In this document: positions 8,510 to 15,072 of the stretch, one piece after another
Layout: every line of letters starts with the position of its first letter
Position numbering within the stretch: position 1 is the first letter of the stretch
NCBI GenBank assembly: GCA_049613665.1
Contig: JBMZCV010000010.1
Coordinates: 1 to 52,035, forward strand
DNA length: 52,035 bases
Direction: 5' to 3'
Source of the DNA: JBMZCV01 sp049613665
GTDB taxonomy: Bacteria > Bacteroidota > Bacteroidia > Chitinophagales > UBA2359
Program-made: the position numbers and the translations under genes
The notes under the pieces: model-generated
The model's input: only the letters and a program-made list of their open reading frames with translations
Told to the model about the DNA's origin: nothing
The model's database searches: none

Positions 8510-9685
8510 CTAATATGTAGCTAAACTTTCGTCAATTTCGTTGGCATAAGCCAAAACACCACCTTTCAAATTATACAAATTATCGAAACCAAAAGCCTCC
8601 TCTAGCTTCCGAATAGCATCGGCACTACGCTTGCCACTTCTACAATGAATGACTACCTTTTTGTTTCGAGCAACTTTTTCAAAAGCCTTTTCAATCTGTC
8701 CCAAAGGTATGAGTTCGCCAGCCAAATTCACAATTTCATATTCATAAGGCTCTCGCACATCTATCAATTGAAAATCTAATTTTTCGTCTCCCCAAGTTTT
8801 CAGCGTTTGCACATCTATCTCTTTCACTTCTTTCGGTTTTTCCGTTTCAAAACCCAAATCGACATTGCAAAATTCTTCATAATCAATCAAATTCGTTTGC
8901 GTTGGGTTTTCGCCAGTTAGCGGATTAAATTTGCTTGGTTTCACTTTCAAAGTGCGAGTATGAAAAGTAGCCGCATCAAACAAAAATAAACGCCCAGAAA
9001 GTGGCTCGCCTACGCCAGAAATAATTTTAATCACTTCCAAAGCTTGCAAACTACCAATGATGCCAGGAAGTACGCCAATCACACCACCTTCTGCACAATT
9101 TGGCACTAACTCGGCAGGTGGCGGTTCTGGAAATAAATCACGATAATTTGGCCCTAAATTTCCTGCTGTATCTCGCCAATTGAAAACAGAAACCTGCCCT
9201 TCAAAGCGAAAAATAGATGCATAAACATTTGGCTTCCCTAGCAACACACTCGCATCATTGACCAAATATCGTGTCGCAAAATTGTCTGTGCCATCTGCCA
9301 CTACATCATAATTTTTCAAAATATCAAGAGCATTTTCCGAAGTCAATTTTGTATTATGAACCGTAATTTCGATATAAGGATTCAACGCCAACAATCGTTT
9401 TTTGGCTGTTTCAGCCTTAGATTTGCCCACATCTTCCACCGTAAATAAGACTTGACGCTGCAAATTGCTGTTATCTACCACATCAAAATCTACAATTCCG
9501 ATATGTCCAACGCCTGCCGCAGCCAAATATAACAAGACAGGACTTCCCAAGCCGCCAGAGCCAACAACTAGCACTTTTGCTGCTTTCAGCTTTCGTTGTC
9601 CTTCAATATTAAACTCTGGAATGATGATATGGCGACTATAACGTGCGATTTCTTCGTTTGAAAATTTTATTTTGTTATCTGACAT
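8510..9685 (-). CDS. moeZ: MoeZ-like E1 sulfur-carrier activating enzyme with rhodanese domain
   Basis: 391 aa from the chosen ATG (MSDNKIKFSNEEIARYSRHI). An upstream in-frame ATG at 9745 would add 20 residues encoded by a mobile-element-like repeat and is rejected. N-terminal ThiF/MoeB adenylyltransferase: GSGGLGSPVLLYLAAAGVG nucleotide loop, DNSNLQRQ, and the conserved PNCAEGGVIGVLPG cysteine; the zinc CxxC pairs of classical MoeB are absent, as in mycobacterial MoeZ. C-terminal rhodanese: HCRSGKRS active-site loop with Cys348. It should adenylate the Gly-Gly end of the carrier protein and convert it to a thiocarboxylate. It is the last gene of the cysM-mec-cysO-moeZ set, with a 181-bp element inserted between it and the carrier gene. 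Confidence 0.88.
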   Translation of the reverse strand: MSDNKIKFSNEEIARYSRHIIIPEFNIEGQRKLKAAKVLVVGSGGLGSPVLLYLAAAGVGHIGIVDFDVVDNSNLQRQVLFTVEDVGKSKAETAKKRLLALNPYIEITVHNTKLTSENALDILKNYDVVADGTDNFATRYLVNDASVLLGKPNVYASIFRFEGQVSVFNWRDTAGNLGPNYRDLFPEPPPAELVPNCAEGGVIGVLPGIIGSLQALEVIKIISGVGEPLSGRLFLFDAATFHTRTLKVKPSKFNPLTGENPTQTNLIDYEEFCNVDLGFETEKPKEVKEIDVQTLKTWGDEKLDFQLIDVREPYEYEIVNLAGELIPLGQIEKAFEKVARNKKVVIHCRSGKRSADAIRKLEEAFGFDNLYNLKGGVLAYANEIDESLATY

Positions 9686-9705
9686 TTTTTTGTTTTTATA
9701 AATGA

Positions 9706-9886
9706 CAATAGTTCTGACATTTTTTATAACAATTTTCAGTTTCATAAAAAAACTTCTTTTGACAAGTGAAACATACTATTTTCAGTTCAAAAGGCCATTA
9801 AATTTGCAAATATTGGCCACCTTAACCTAAAAAAAATAGTACGTTTAAACTTTTGATAAAAAAATGTATAAATGTCCGAACTGTTG
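9706..9886. mobile_element. 181-bp MITE-like element, copy 1 (inside the cys operon)
   Basis: Imperfect terminal inverted repeats: the left end CAATAGTTCTGACATTTTTT matches the reverse complement of the right end, CAACAGTTCGGACATTT. It aligns over its whole length (roughly 80% by eye) with the reverse complement of 12479-12659, and both copies are exactly 181 bp. No coding capacity. No clear target duplication here. It lies between the carrier gene and the moeZ-like gene. Confidence 0.8.
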
Positions 9887-9917
9887 AAATAAGAAGTTAA
9901 AAATTATTTTTTTAATG

Positions 9918-10196
9918 CTAAAAAGAGCCGCCTGCAATAGCTGGCACAATGCTAACAACTGTTTCGTTAGAAATAGCAGTTTCACTACCATCAAGGCTAT
10001 TAATGTCTTCATCGCCAACATAAATGCGGATAAAAGAGCGAATTTGCTGGTTTTTGTCCAAAATATGAGGTGCTAATTTGGGATTTGCTGCTACCAAATC
10101 GGCAATAGCTGTTTGCACATTTTGGCTATCTACATCAAAAGTTGATTGATTGCCTGTAAATTTTCTTAACGGAGTTGGAATGATAATTTTTGCCAT
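9918..10196 (-). CDS. cysO: CysO/MoaD-like sulfur carrier protein with GG-SF tail
   Basis: 92 aa with the beta-grasp ThiS/MoaD fold pattern, ending VSIVPAIAGGSF. The family's functional end is a free Gly-Gly that becomes a thiocarboxylate. Here two extra residues (Ser-Phe) follow, so proteolytic trimming is needed. In known systems a neighbouring JAMM protease trims the carrier (QbsD removes a dipeptide from QbsE ending GGCF). A JAMM protease gene lies just upstream. The carrier would deliver sulfur to CysM for cysteine synthesis on the carrier, as in the mycobacterial CysO pathway; this is inferred from family and neighbours. Confidence 0.88.
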   Translation of the reverse strand: MAKIIIPTPLRKFTGNQSTFDVDSQNVQTAIADLVAANPKLAPHILDKNQQIRSFIRIYVGDEDINSLDGSETAISNETVVSIVPAIAGGSF

Positions 10197-10247
10197 GATT
10201 TGTATATTTTTTAAGTTAATTTTTAAATGTATTTTTGCTTTTCAAGC

Positions 10248-10664
10248 TTATAAAACGCTTTCTTCATCAAATATTTTCGTTTCTTCATTGAGCCGCCACG
10301 AGCGTAAAATATCGACTTTTCCATTCATAACTGAAATAATGATGTATGAAAAAAACGGCATTGCTTGCTTCAAATCATGCACCGACGGAATGGCGAGATG
10401 ATTTGGATGTGTGTGATAAATGCCCAACAATTCAATTTGATTTGATAATGCGTATTGCTCTGCTTTCATATAGTCGAAAGGCGAAATTTCAAAACGCCTT
10501 CTTTGGTCGCCTTTTTTGCTATTTTTCGCAGGCCGTGCCAACTCGACATATCGTTTTCCGCCTGTTATTTTTCCATACAAAAAACCGCAACATTCGTTCG
10601 GAAAACTCGCTTCGCTTTGCTCAAACATCACTTTCTTTGAATTTTCATTAATGCTTATTTCCAT
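10248..10664 (-). CDS. mec: JAMM/MPN+ metalloprotease (Mec/QbsD-like, M67 family)
   Basis: 138 aa zinc peptidase. The full JAMM signature is present: catalytic Glu24 (NECCGF), H84-x-H86-P, then S94-x-x-D97. Homologues either release cysteine from a CysO-cysteine adduct (Mec+) or trim residues after Gly-Gly on the carrier (QbsD, HcyD). With a GG-SF carrier gene directly downstream, both jobs are possible here and the sequence does not decide between them. The gene lies between cysM and cysO on the same strand with short gaps (61 and 51 bp), consistent with one operon. Confidence 0.9.
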   Translation of the reverse strand: MEISINENSKKVMFEQSEASFPNECCGFLYGKITGGKRYVELARPAKNSKKGDQRRRFEISPFDYMKAEQYALSNQIELLGIYHTHPNHLAIPSVHDLKQAMPFFSYIIISVMNGKVDILRSWRLNEETKIFDEESVL

Positions 10665-10725
10665 TTTAAAATATTTTTTTATCTACAAACGTTTCGCATC
10701 TATGATGCTTTAAAATGTTTCTTTT

Positions 10726-11667
10726 TTACAAAAAAATATGCTTTAATACTTCGCCATATTTCTCTGCATTGTCTGCGAAAATCGTGACAATAGTGCCTTC
10801 TTTTATCTGTTCTGCAACTTGAATCGCACCAACCAAATTTGCGGCTGCCGAAGGACTCAATAAAATACCTTCTGTTTGTGCAACATGTCGAATCATGTCG
10901 TAAGCTTCCATCGTATCGACTTCCAAATTTTGATGTGCAATGCTGCCGTCATAAATTCGAGGCACTTTCGCTGTTTCGAGATGTTTCCAACCTTCCATAC
11001 CGTGCAAAGCCGAATTTGGCTGAAACGAAATCAGTTGAATATTAGGGTTCAACAATTGCAATTTTCGGCTTGTGCCAACAAAAGTTCCTGTTGTGCCGAT
11101 TCCTGTTGCGAAATGCGTAATTTTTTGATTCGTTTGCTCAAAAATTTCTACTGCTGTTGTCTCGAAATGTGCTTTCCAATTGTTTTCGTTAGCATATTGG
11201 TCGGCATAAAAATACTTGTTTGGATAAGCTGCTGCCAACTCTTTAGCTTTTGCTTGCGAGCCATCTGTGCCATCGAAACGAGAAGTATAAATGATTTCTA
11301 CGCCAAGAGCTTTGAGAATTTGCTTGCGTTCTGCCGAAGCATTTTCTGGCAAACACAAACTTACTTTTATGCCCAAAGCCGCTCCGATAGACGCATAAGC
11401 AATGCCTGTATTGCCACTTGTAGCGTCTAAAAGCGTTATGTTTTCATGTATAAATCCTTGATTAACAGCATTTTTTATGATGTTGAAAGCTGGCCGAGCT
11501 TTTACACTTCCACCAAGTTGTTGCCATTCTAGCTTGGCAAAAATTTGTATATTCTTTTTTTGAAAAGCTCTTTTTATTGGAAACAAAGGCGTATTTCCGA
11601 TAAAAGATTGTATGTTTTTGAGTCTTTCAAGAAGTTTTTGGCTGACTTGTCGTTTTACTTGATTCAT
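10726..11667 (-). CDS. cysM: PLP-dependent cysteine synthase (CysM type)
   Basis: 313 aa, fold type II PLP enzyme of the O-acetylserine/O-phosphoserine sulfhydrylase family. PLP lysine at about K56 in GGSVKARPA; substrate loop TSGNTGIAYA; phosphate-binding GIGTTGTFVGTSR; C-terminal SPSAAANL. The motif HGMEGWKHLE fits the CysM rather than the CysK subgroup. The neighbouring carrier and JAMM genes suggest it takes sulfur from the carrier thiocarboxylate, probably with phosphoserine as co-substrate as in mycobacterial CysM (inferred). It is the first gene of the operon and lies directly behind a leader with two poly-Cys micropeptides and two terminators. Confidence 0.88.
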   Translation of the reverse strand: MNQVKRQVSQKLLERLKNIQSFIGNTPLFPIKRAFQKKNIQIFAKLEWQQLGGSVKARPAFNIIKNAVNQGFIHENITLLDATSGNTGIAYASIGAALGIKVSLCLPENASAERKQILKALGVEIIYTSRFDGTDGSQAKAKELAAAYPNKYFYADQYANENNWKAHFETTAVEIFEQTNQKITHFATGIGTTGTFVGTSRKLQLLNPNIQLISFQPNSALHGMEGWKHLETAKVPRIYDGSIAHQNLEVDTMEAYDMIRHVAQTEGILLSPSAAANLVGAIQVAEQIKEGTIVTIFADNAEKYGEVLKHIFL

Positions 11668-11691
11668 TTTATGATAGACGTTTTTTGTATG

Positions 11692-11738
11692 GCGAAAAAA
11701 AAATGCACTTTTTCAACTGAATGAAAAAGTGCATTTTT
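11692..11738 (-). terminator. attenuator terminator 2 (proximal to cysM)
   Basis: Read on the minus strand, a perfect inverted repeat (11738-11723 with 11714-11699, core ATGCACTTTTTC / GAAAAAGTGCAT) is followed by a run of about nine T. The hairpin begins 25 nt after the stop codon of the seven-Cys micropeptide and ends about 30 nt before the cysM start. It would stop transcription before the operon unless prevented. The leader stretch AAAAGTG (11789-11783), inside the micropeptide ORF, is complementary to CACTTTT in the 5' arm and could act as antiterminator. Confidence 0.85.
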
Positions 11739-11763
11739 GATAAAAAATATTTTTTACAATAAA

Positions 11764-11847
11764 TTACATAGCTACGCCTTTCCACTTTTGGTGAATGAAA
11801 CAACAACAGCAGCAACAGCAATTGATATGTAAATTTGTAAATAACAT
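11764..11847 (-). CDS. poly-cysteine leader micropeptide 2 (27 aa, seven Cys in a row)
   Basis: A 27-codon ORF reads MLFTNLHIN, then seven consecutive Cys codons (TGC TGT TGC TGC TGT TGT TGT), then FIHQKWKGVAM and a TAA stop. Seven Cys in a row is very unlikely by chance in AT-rich noncoding DNA. A terminator hairpin follows 25 nt later and then cysM. The arrangement (regulatory codon run, terminator, biosynthetic operon for the same amino acid) is that of transcription attenuation, with ribosome stalling at Cys codons when Cys-tRNA is scarce. Poly-Cys leader ORFs with cysteine-responsive control are known in mycobacteria; I know of no described bacteroidete case. Translation is not proven. 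Confidence 0.75.
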   Translation of the reverse strand: MLFTNLHINCCCCCCCFIHQKWKGVAM

Positions 11848-11870
11848 GTTTAGATAATTTTTCAGTAACA

Positions 11871-11927
11871 ACAAAAAATAGAAAAAGCCTTTCTTATGAC
11901 CAAATAGTCTTGTAGAAAGGCTTTTTC
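11871..11927 (-). terminator. attenuator terminator 1 (distal)
   Basis: A perfect 14-bp stem on the minus strand (11927-11914 GAAAAAGCCTTTCT with 11894-11881) has a small inner GAC/GTC helix in its loop. A T-rich tail, TATTTTTTGT, follows. It begins about 40 nt after the stop of the first poly-Cys ORF. The RNA segment GGAAAG between ORF and hairpin can pair with CTTTCT of the 5' arm (6 bp with one wobble), a weak candidate antiterminator. Confidence 0.8.
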
Positions 11928-11968
11928 AAACATTGCAATGTTTATATAATAACACAATCTTTCCACAT

Positions 11969-12022
11969 TTATGGACAATACATAAAACAGCAACAACAAC
12001 AAAATGAATGAATTAATCGCAT
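11969..12022 (-). CDS. poly-cysteine leader micropeptide 1 (17 aa, five Cys in a row)
   Basis: The ORF reads MRLIHSFCCCCCFMYCP and stops with TAA: codons TGT TGT TGT TGC TGT and one more Cys near the end. It has the same layout as the second leader: a short Leu/His-containing N-terminus, a Cys run, Phe, then a terminator. A 9-bp inverted repeat (RNA CAATCTTTC at 12036-12028, GAAAGATTG at 11963-11955) encloses the whole ORF, so translation state could change the fold downstream. The two leaders differ in sequence but share plan, which suggests an old tandem duplication. Confidence 0.75.
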   Translation of the reverse strand: MRLIHSFCCCCCFMYCP

Positions 12023-12112
12023 AATGAGAAAGATTGAAATATTCTATATTATTTAATACTAAGCGTTTATTTTTAAACGGACTGCTATAATACGGCGTTT
12101 TTTTTAGAAAAA

Positions 12113-12141
12113 CAAACCTAGAACATCATAAAAGTTACAAA
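12113..12141 (-). promoter_or_regulatory. candidate promoter of the cys operon leader
   Basis: On the minus strand TTTG (12141-12138) and TAGGTTTG (12120-12113) are 17 bp apart and match the Bacteroidota -33/-7 pattern. A start just past this would give a leader of about 440 nt before cysM, containing a small hairpin (about 12064-12079), both poly-Cys ORFs and both terminators. Confidence 0.55.
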
Positions 12142-12478
12142 GTGTATCTTTAATCAGTTTTGTGACATAAAATTGACTTTTTGGATTATTTTGCTTTACC
12201 CAAATAAAATAATAGTGTGTTTGTATTTGAATGTTTGCTTTTTATTCGTATTTTGAAAAAAAACAAATATTTTGCTTTTTTACTGAAAATAGTAATAAAA
12301 TAGTGCTTTTTTCCTTTTTATATTTTGACAGTTTTTTCACATTCCTTATTTTACACCATGTTTTCTAAAAAAAGATGTAAATTTATTGTTCAAGACTAAT
12401 TTTTAATTTACGCTGTGTCAAAGGCTATTGAATAATAATGCTATTTGTGCTAACACCTTAAAAAACTTGTTAGTTTAC
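12142..12478. other. AT-rich intergenic stretch, nothing recognised
   Basis: Between the candidate cys leader promoter and the inserted element. I see no convincing ORF, RNA or repeat here. Confidence 0.4.
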
Positions 12479-12659
12479 CAATAGTTCGGATATTTATACG
12501 TTTTTTATCAAAGACTTAAACATATTATTTTTTTTAGGCTAAGGTGGCCACTATTTGCAAACTTTATAGCCTTTTGAACTAAAAAATAGTAGGTTTCCCT
12601 TGCCAAAAGGTGTTTTTTTATTCGACTGAAAATTGTTATAAAAAATGTCCGAATCATTG
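12479..12659. mobile_element. 181-bp MITE-like element, copy 2
   Basis: Bounded by CAATAGTTCGGA on the left and TCCGAATCATTG on the right (imperfect inverted repeats). Flanked on both sides by TTTAC (12474-12478 and 12660-12664), a 5-bp target-site duplication. It is the inverted counterpart of copy 1 with the same length and a conserved core (GGCTAAGGTGGCCA). No ORF; it would depend on a transposase elsewhere. Together with copy 1 it brackets the cys leader, cysM, mec and cysO. Confidence 0.85.
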
Positions 12660-12748
12660 TTTACATAAACTGTAAAATAAATTTGTCCAAATACTTACTA
12701 AACATAAGTTTATTTTTTAATTTATATTATAAAGTTAAATCTACTTAA

Positions 12749-13429
12749 TTGATGAAATCAAAAATTGTATTAATAACGGTTTTATTTTTCTCGCTATTCA
12801 TGTTTAGCAACTGCTCCAACTCAGCTAGTTGTACTGATGGCATTCAAAACCAAGGCGAAAGAGGGATTGATTGTGGCGACGATGCTGGCTTATGTCCTGC
12901 TTGTTCCGATTGTACCAATGGTATTAAAGATGGTGGAGAAGAAGGCATAGATTGTGGTGGGCCAAATTGCGACCCATGCGAAACAGCAGTAGCGAGCTGC
13001 ACTGATGGCATTCAAAATCAAGGCGAAGAGGGCATAGACTGTGGCGGCCCTTGTACGGCTTGCGACCCTATTATTATAGGTGGCGATGCTGCTATGACAG
13101 CAACCATAGATACGGTAGCATTTGTAGCTACTAGCGTAGTGGCAGTTGTGGTTGAGCCACTTGTGAGCATCACAGGAAATGCTGGCGATATAGGAATTGC
13201 TTTGTCTTATTCTGGCACATTAGAAACAGGTACTTTCGACTTGGCAAGTGCTACGATGACACAAGATGTTATCTCTTGTACATCTACTAGCGGCACGATT
13301 ACATTTTCGAGCGTAGATACCGACAATCAACTTTTATCTGGCTCATTCGAGTTTGATTGCAACGATATTTTGGGTGGTACAGGCGACCATAGCATCACAT
13401 CTGGTACTTTTGAAAATGTAAGTTTCTAA
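12749..13429 (+). CDS. lipoprotein with Cys-rich DGIQNQGE repeats
   Basis: 226 aa. Lipoprotein signal peptide with the lipid-attachment Cys at residue 22 (MFSNC). Three tandem Cys-rich modules follow, of the pattern C-TDGIQNQGE-x-GIDCGGP-C-xx-C, the second reading CTNGIKDGGEEGIDCGG. This repeat is common in secreted bacteroidete proteins and is probably disulfide- or metal-stabilised. The rest is a beta-rich domain of about 120 residues that I do not recognise. Predicted to be on the outer-membrane surface or in the periplasm; function unknown. Confidence 0.8.
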   Translation: MMKSKIVLITVLFFSLFMFSNCSNSASCTDGIQNQGERGIDCGDDAGLCPACSDCTNGIKDGGEEGIDCGGPNCDPCETAVASCTDGIQNQGEEGIDCGGPCTACDPIIIGGDAAMTATIDTVAFVATSVVAVVVEPLVSITGNAGDIGIALSYSGTLETGTFDLASATMTQDVISCTSTSGTITFSSVDTDNQLLSGSFEFDCNDILGGTGDHSITSGTFENVSF

Positions 13430-13447
13430 ATCTTTCTATAAAAAAAC

Positions 13448-13485
13448 AAAATGCGAATAAATCGAGTGATTTATTCGCATTTTTT
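13448..13485. terminator. bidirectional terminator
   Basis: ATGCGAATAAATC (13451-13463) pairs perfectly with 13468-13480, with a four-base loop. Flanking A and T runs make it work in both directions, between the convergent lipoprotein and thioredoxin genes. Confidence 0.85.
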
Positions 13486-13544
13486 ATTTGTCTTAGGAAT
13501 ATTATAGCGATAAGTGTTACATTTTAAAATGTAATACTTATTTT

Positions 13545-14036
13545 TTAGTGATATTTCTTCAACGCCTTTTCGCCTAATTTCGTCATATCTTGACTCCACA
13601 TCATGCCTTTGTTGCTGACCAGCTTTTTGCCATTAGGTTCAATAATGACTAAGGTAGGCAACGCCTCTACGCCATATTTATCGGCCAAAGCTTTTCCTTC
13701 TCGGCTATCGACATCTATTTTAAGATTGACAAACTCTTTGTTATACATATTAGCAACAGGTCTGCTATTAAAAACTTGCTTGTCCATAATTTTGCATGGC
13801 CCGCACCAAGTTGCATAAAAATCTATAAAAATAGGTTTATCTTCTTTTTTGGCCATCGCAACAGCATCATTGAAAGATACATTTTGGAAGTTTAGCTTAG
13901 TCGAAGTTTTCGATTTTGGGCTAGGTTTTTGGTAAGTCGTATTTTGTGATTGTCGTGGTGTACTACCACAGCTAGATAAAATGACCAATATACTAGCCAT
14001 TACAGCCACTTTTCTCATGTTTTGGAATGTTCTCAT
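13545..14036 (-). CDS. thioredoxin-fold lipoprotein
   Basis: 163 aa. Signal with lipobox Cys23 (LVILSSC), a Ser/Thr/Lys/Pro linker, then a thioredoxin domain from about residue 48 with the active site WCGPC (77-81) and a cis-Pro loop (EALPTLVI). The FIDFYATWCGPCKIMD surroundings resemble DsbD-gamma/thioredoxin_7-type envelope reductants. Predicted to be a membrane-anchored periplasmic thiol-disulfide oxidoreductase. The start at residue 7 (MRKVAV) is an alternative. Confidence 0.82.
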   Translation of the reverse strand: MRTFQNMRKVAVMASILVILSSCGSTPRQSQNTTYQKPSPKSKTSTKLNFQNVSFNDAVAMAKKEDKPIFIDFYATWCGPCKIMDKQVFNSRPVANMYNKEFVNLKIDVDSREGKALADKYGVEALPTLVIIEPNGKKLVSNKGMMWSQDMTKLGEKALKKYH

Positions 14037-14205
14037 TGAATTGAATTAACTTTATTAAAATATAAAAAATGCAAAAATAGTATTTGCAAATTAAGGTTTG
14101 GAAGTGTTATTAAAACTGTTTTGCAATCACTATTATTTTGTAAAAATAGATATAAATAGAATAAATAAGCGTACATTTTTCATATAATAAAAAAACAATC
14201 CTATT

Positions 14206-14952
14206 CTAACAACTTAAACCGCCACAAACGCTCAAAACTTGCCCAGAAACATAGCTCGACATATCGGAAGCCAAAAAGACAGCTACATCAGCTATTTCTT
14301 TGCCTGTGCCAAAACGTCGTAAAGGTATGGTTTTCAAAAAATCGGCTTTTGTTTCTTCTTTAAGTTCGTCGGTCATATCGGTAGCTACAAAACCAGGGGC
14401 TATCACATTGCAACGTACATTACGAGAACCCAATTCTTGTGCCACAGATTTGCTAAAGCCGATAATTCCAGCTTTTGAAGCCGAATAATTTGCTTGCCCT
14501 GCATTTCCTCGCACGCCAACCACCGAACTTACATTGATAATGCTGCCTGCTTGCTGTTTCATCATGTAGCGAACTGCGTTTTTTGTGAGATTGAAAACTG
14601 ATTTCAAATTGGTGTTCATCACATCATCCCACTGGCTTTCTTTCATTCTTAGCAGCAATCCATCACGAGTGATACCTGCATTATTGACCAAAATATCAAT
14701 GCGACCAAAAGTTTTAATAACACTTTTAATGAGTGTTTGAGCTGCCTTGAAGTCTGACGCATCTGATTGGTAGCCAACTGCTTTTATGCCCAAAGCATGG
14801 AGTTCTTCTGTCAATGTTGTGGCTTTTTCGACAGACGAGCGATAGGTAAAGGCAATGTTTGCCCCTTCTTTTGCCATTTGCAAAGCCATAGCACGGCCAA
14901 TGCCTCGTGTAGCTCCTGTGATAAGGGCTACTTTGTTGGTTAATAAACCCAT
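14206..14952 (-). CDS. fabG: 3-oxoacyl-ACP reductase
   Basis: 248 aa from the chosen start (MGLLTNKVALITG). An upstream ATG would prepend nine mostly Lys/Thr residues from A-rich leader DNA and exceed the usual length. Classical SDR: TGATRGIGRA cofactor loop, NNAGITRDGLLLRM (a FabG hallmark), catalytic Ser in NVSSVVG and the YSASKAG Tyr/Lys pair. It reduces beta-ketoacyl-ACP with NADPH in fatty-acid elongation. It stands alone, divergent from the methyltransferase gene. Confidence 0.92.
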   Translation of the reverse strand: MGLLTNKVALITGATRGIGRAMALQMAKEGANIAFTYRSSVEKATTLTEELHALGIKAVGYQSDASDFKAAQTLIKSVIKTFGRIDILVNNAGITRDGLLLRMKESQWDDVMNTNLKSVFNLTKNAVRYMMKQQAGSIINVSSVVGVRGNAGQANYSASKAGIIGFSKSVAQELGSRNVRCNVIAPGFVATDMTDELKEETKADFLKTIPLRRFGTGKEIADVAVFLASDMSSYVSGQVLSVCGGLSC

Positions 14953-15072
14953 TTTTTTAGTTTTTAATTTTTTAGTCAAAAAATAAATTTACCTTACTTT
15001 TATTAAAAAAGTATAATTCGTTTGCTTTTACACAGATTTTAATCTACATTTGGATTATAATCTAAAAACAAT

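Noticed and set aside
9686..9745. 20-residue N-terminal extension of the MoeZ-like protein
   Set aside because: It is encoded mainly by the end of the 181-bp element and has no counterpart in the ThiF/MoeB family; the internal ATG at 9685 gives the normal start.
10516..11430. Plus-strand ORFs opposite the JAMM and cysM genes
   Set aside because: They run antisense through genes with complete catalytic motifs and show no family signals.
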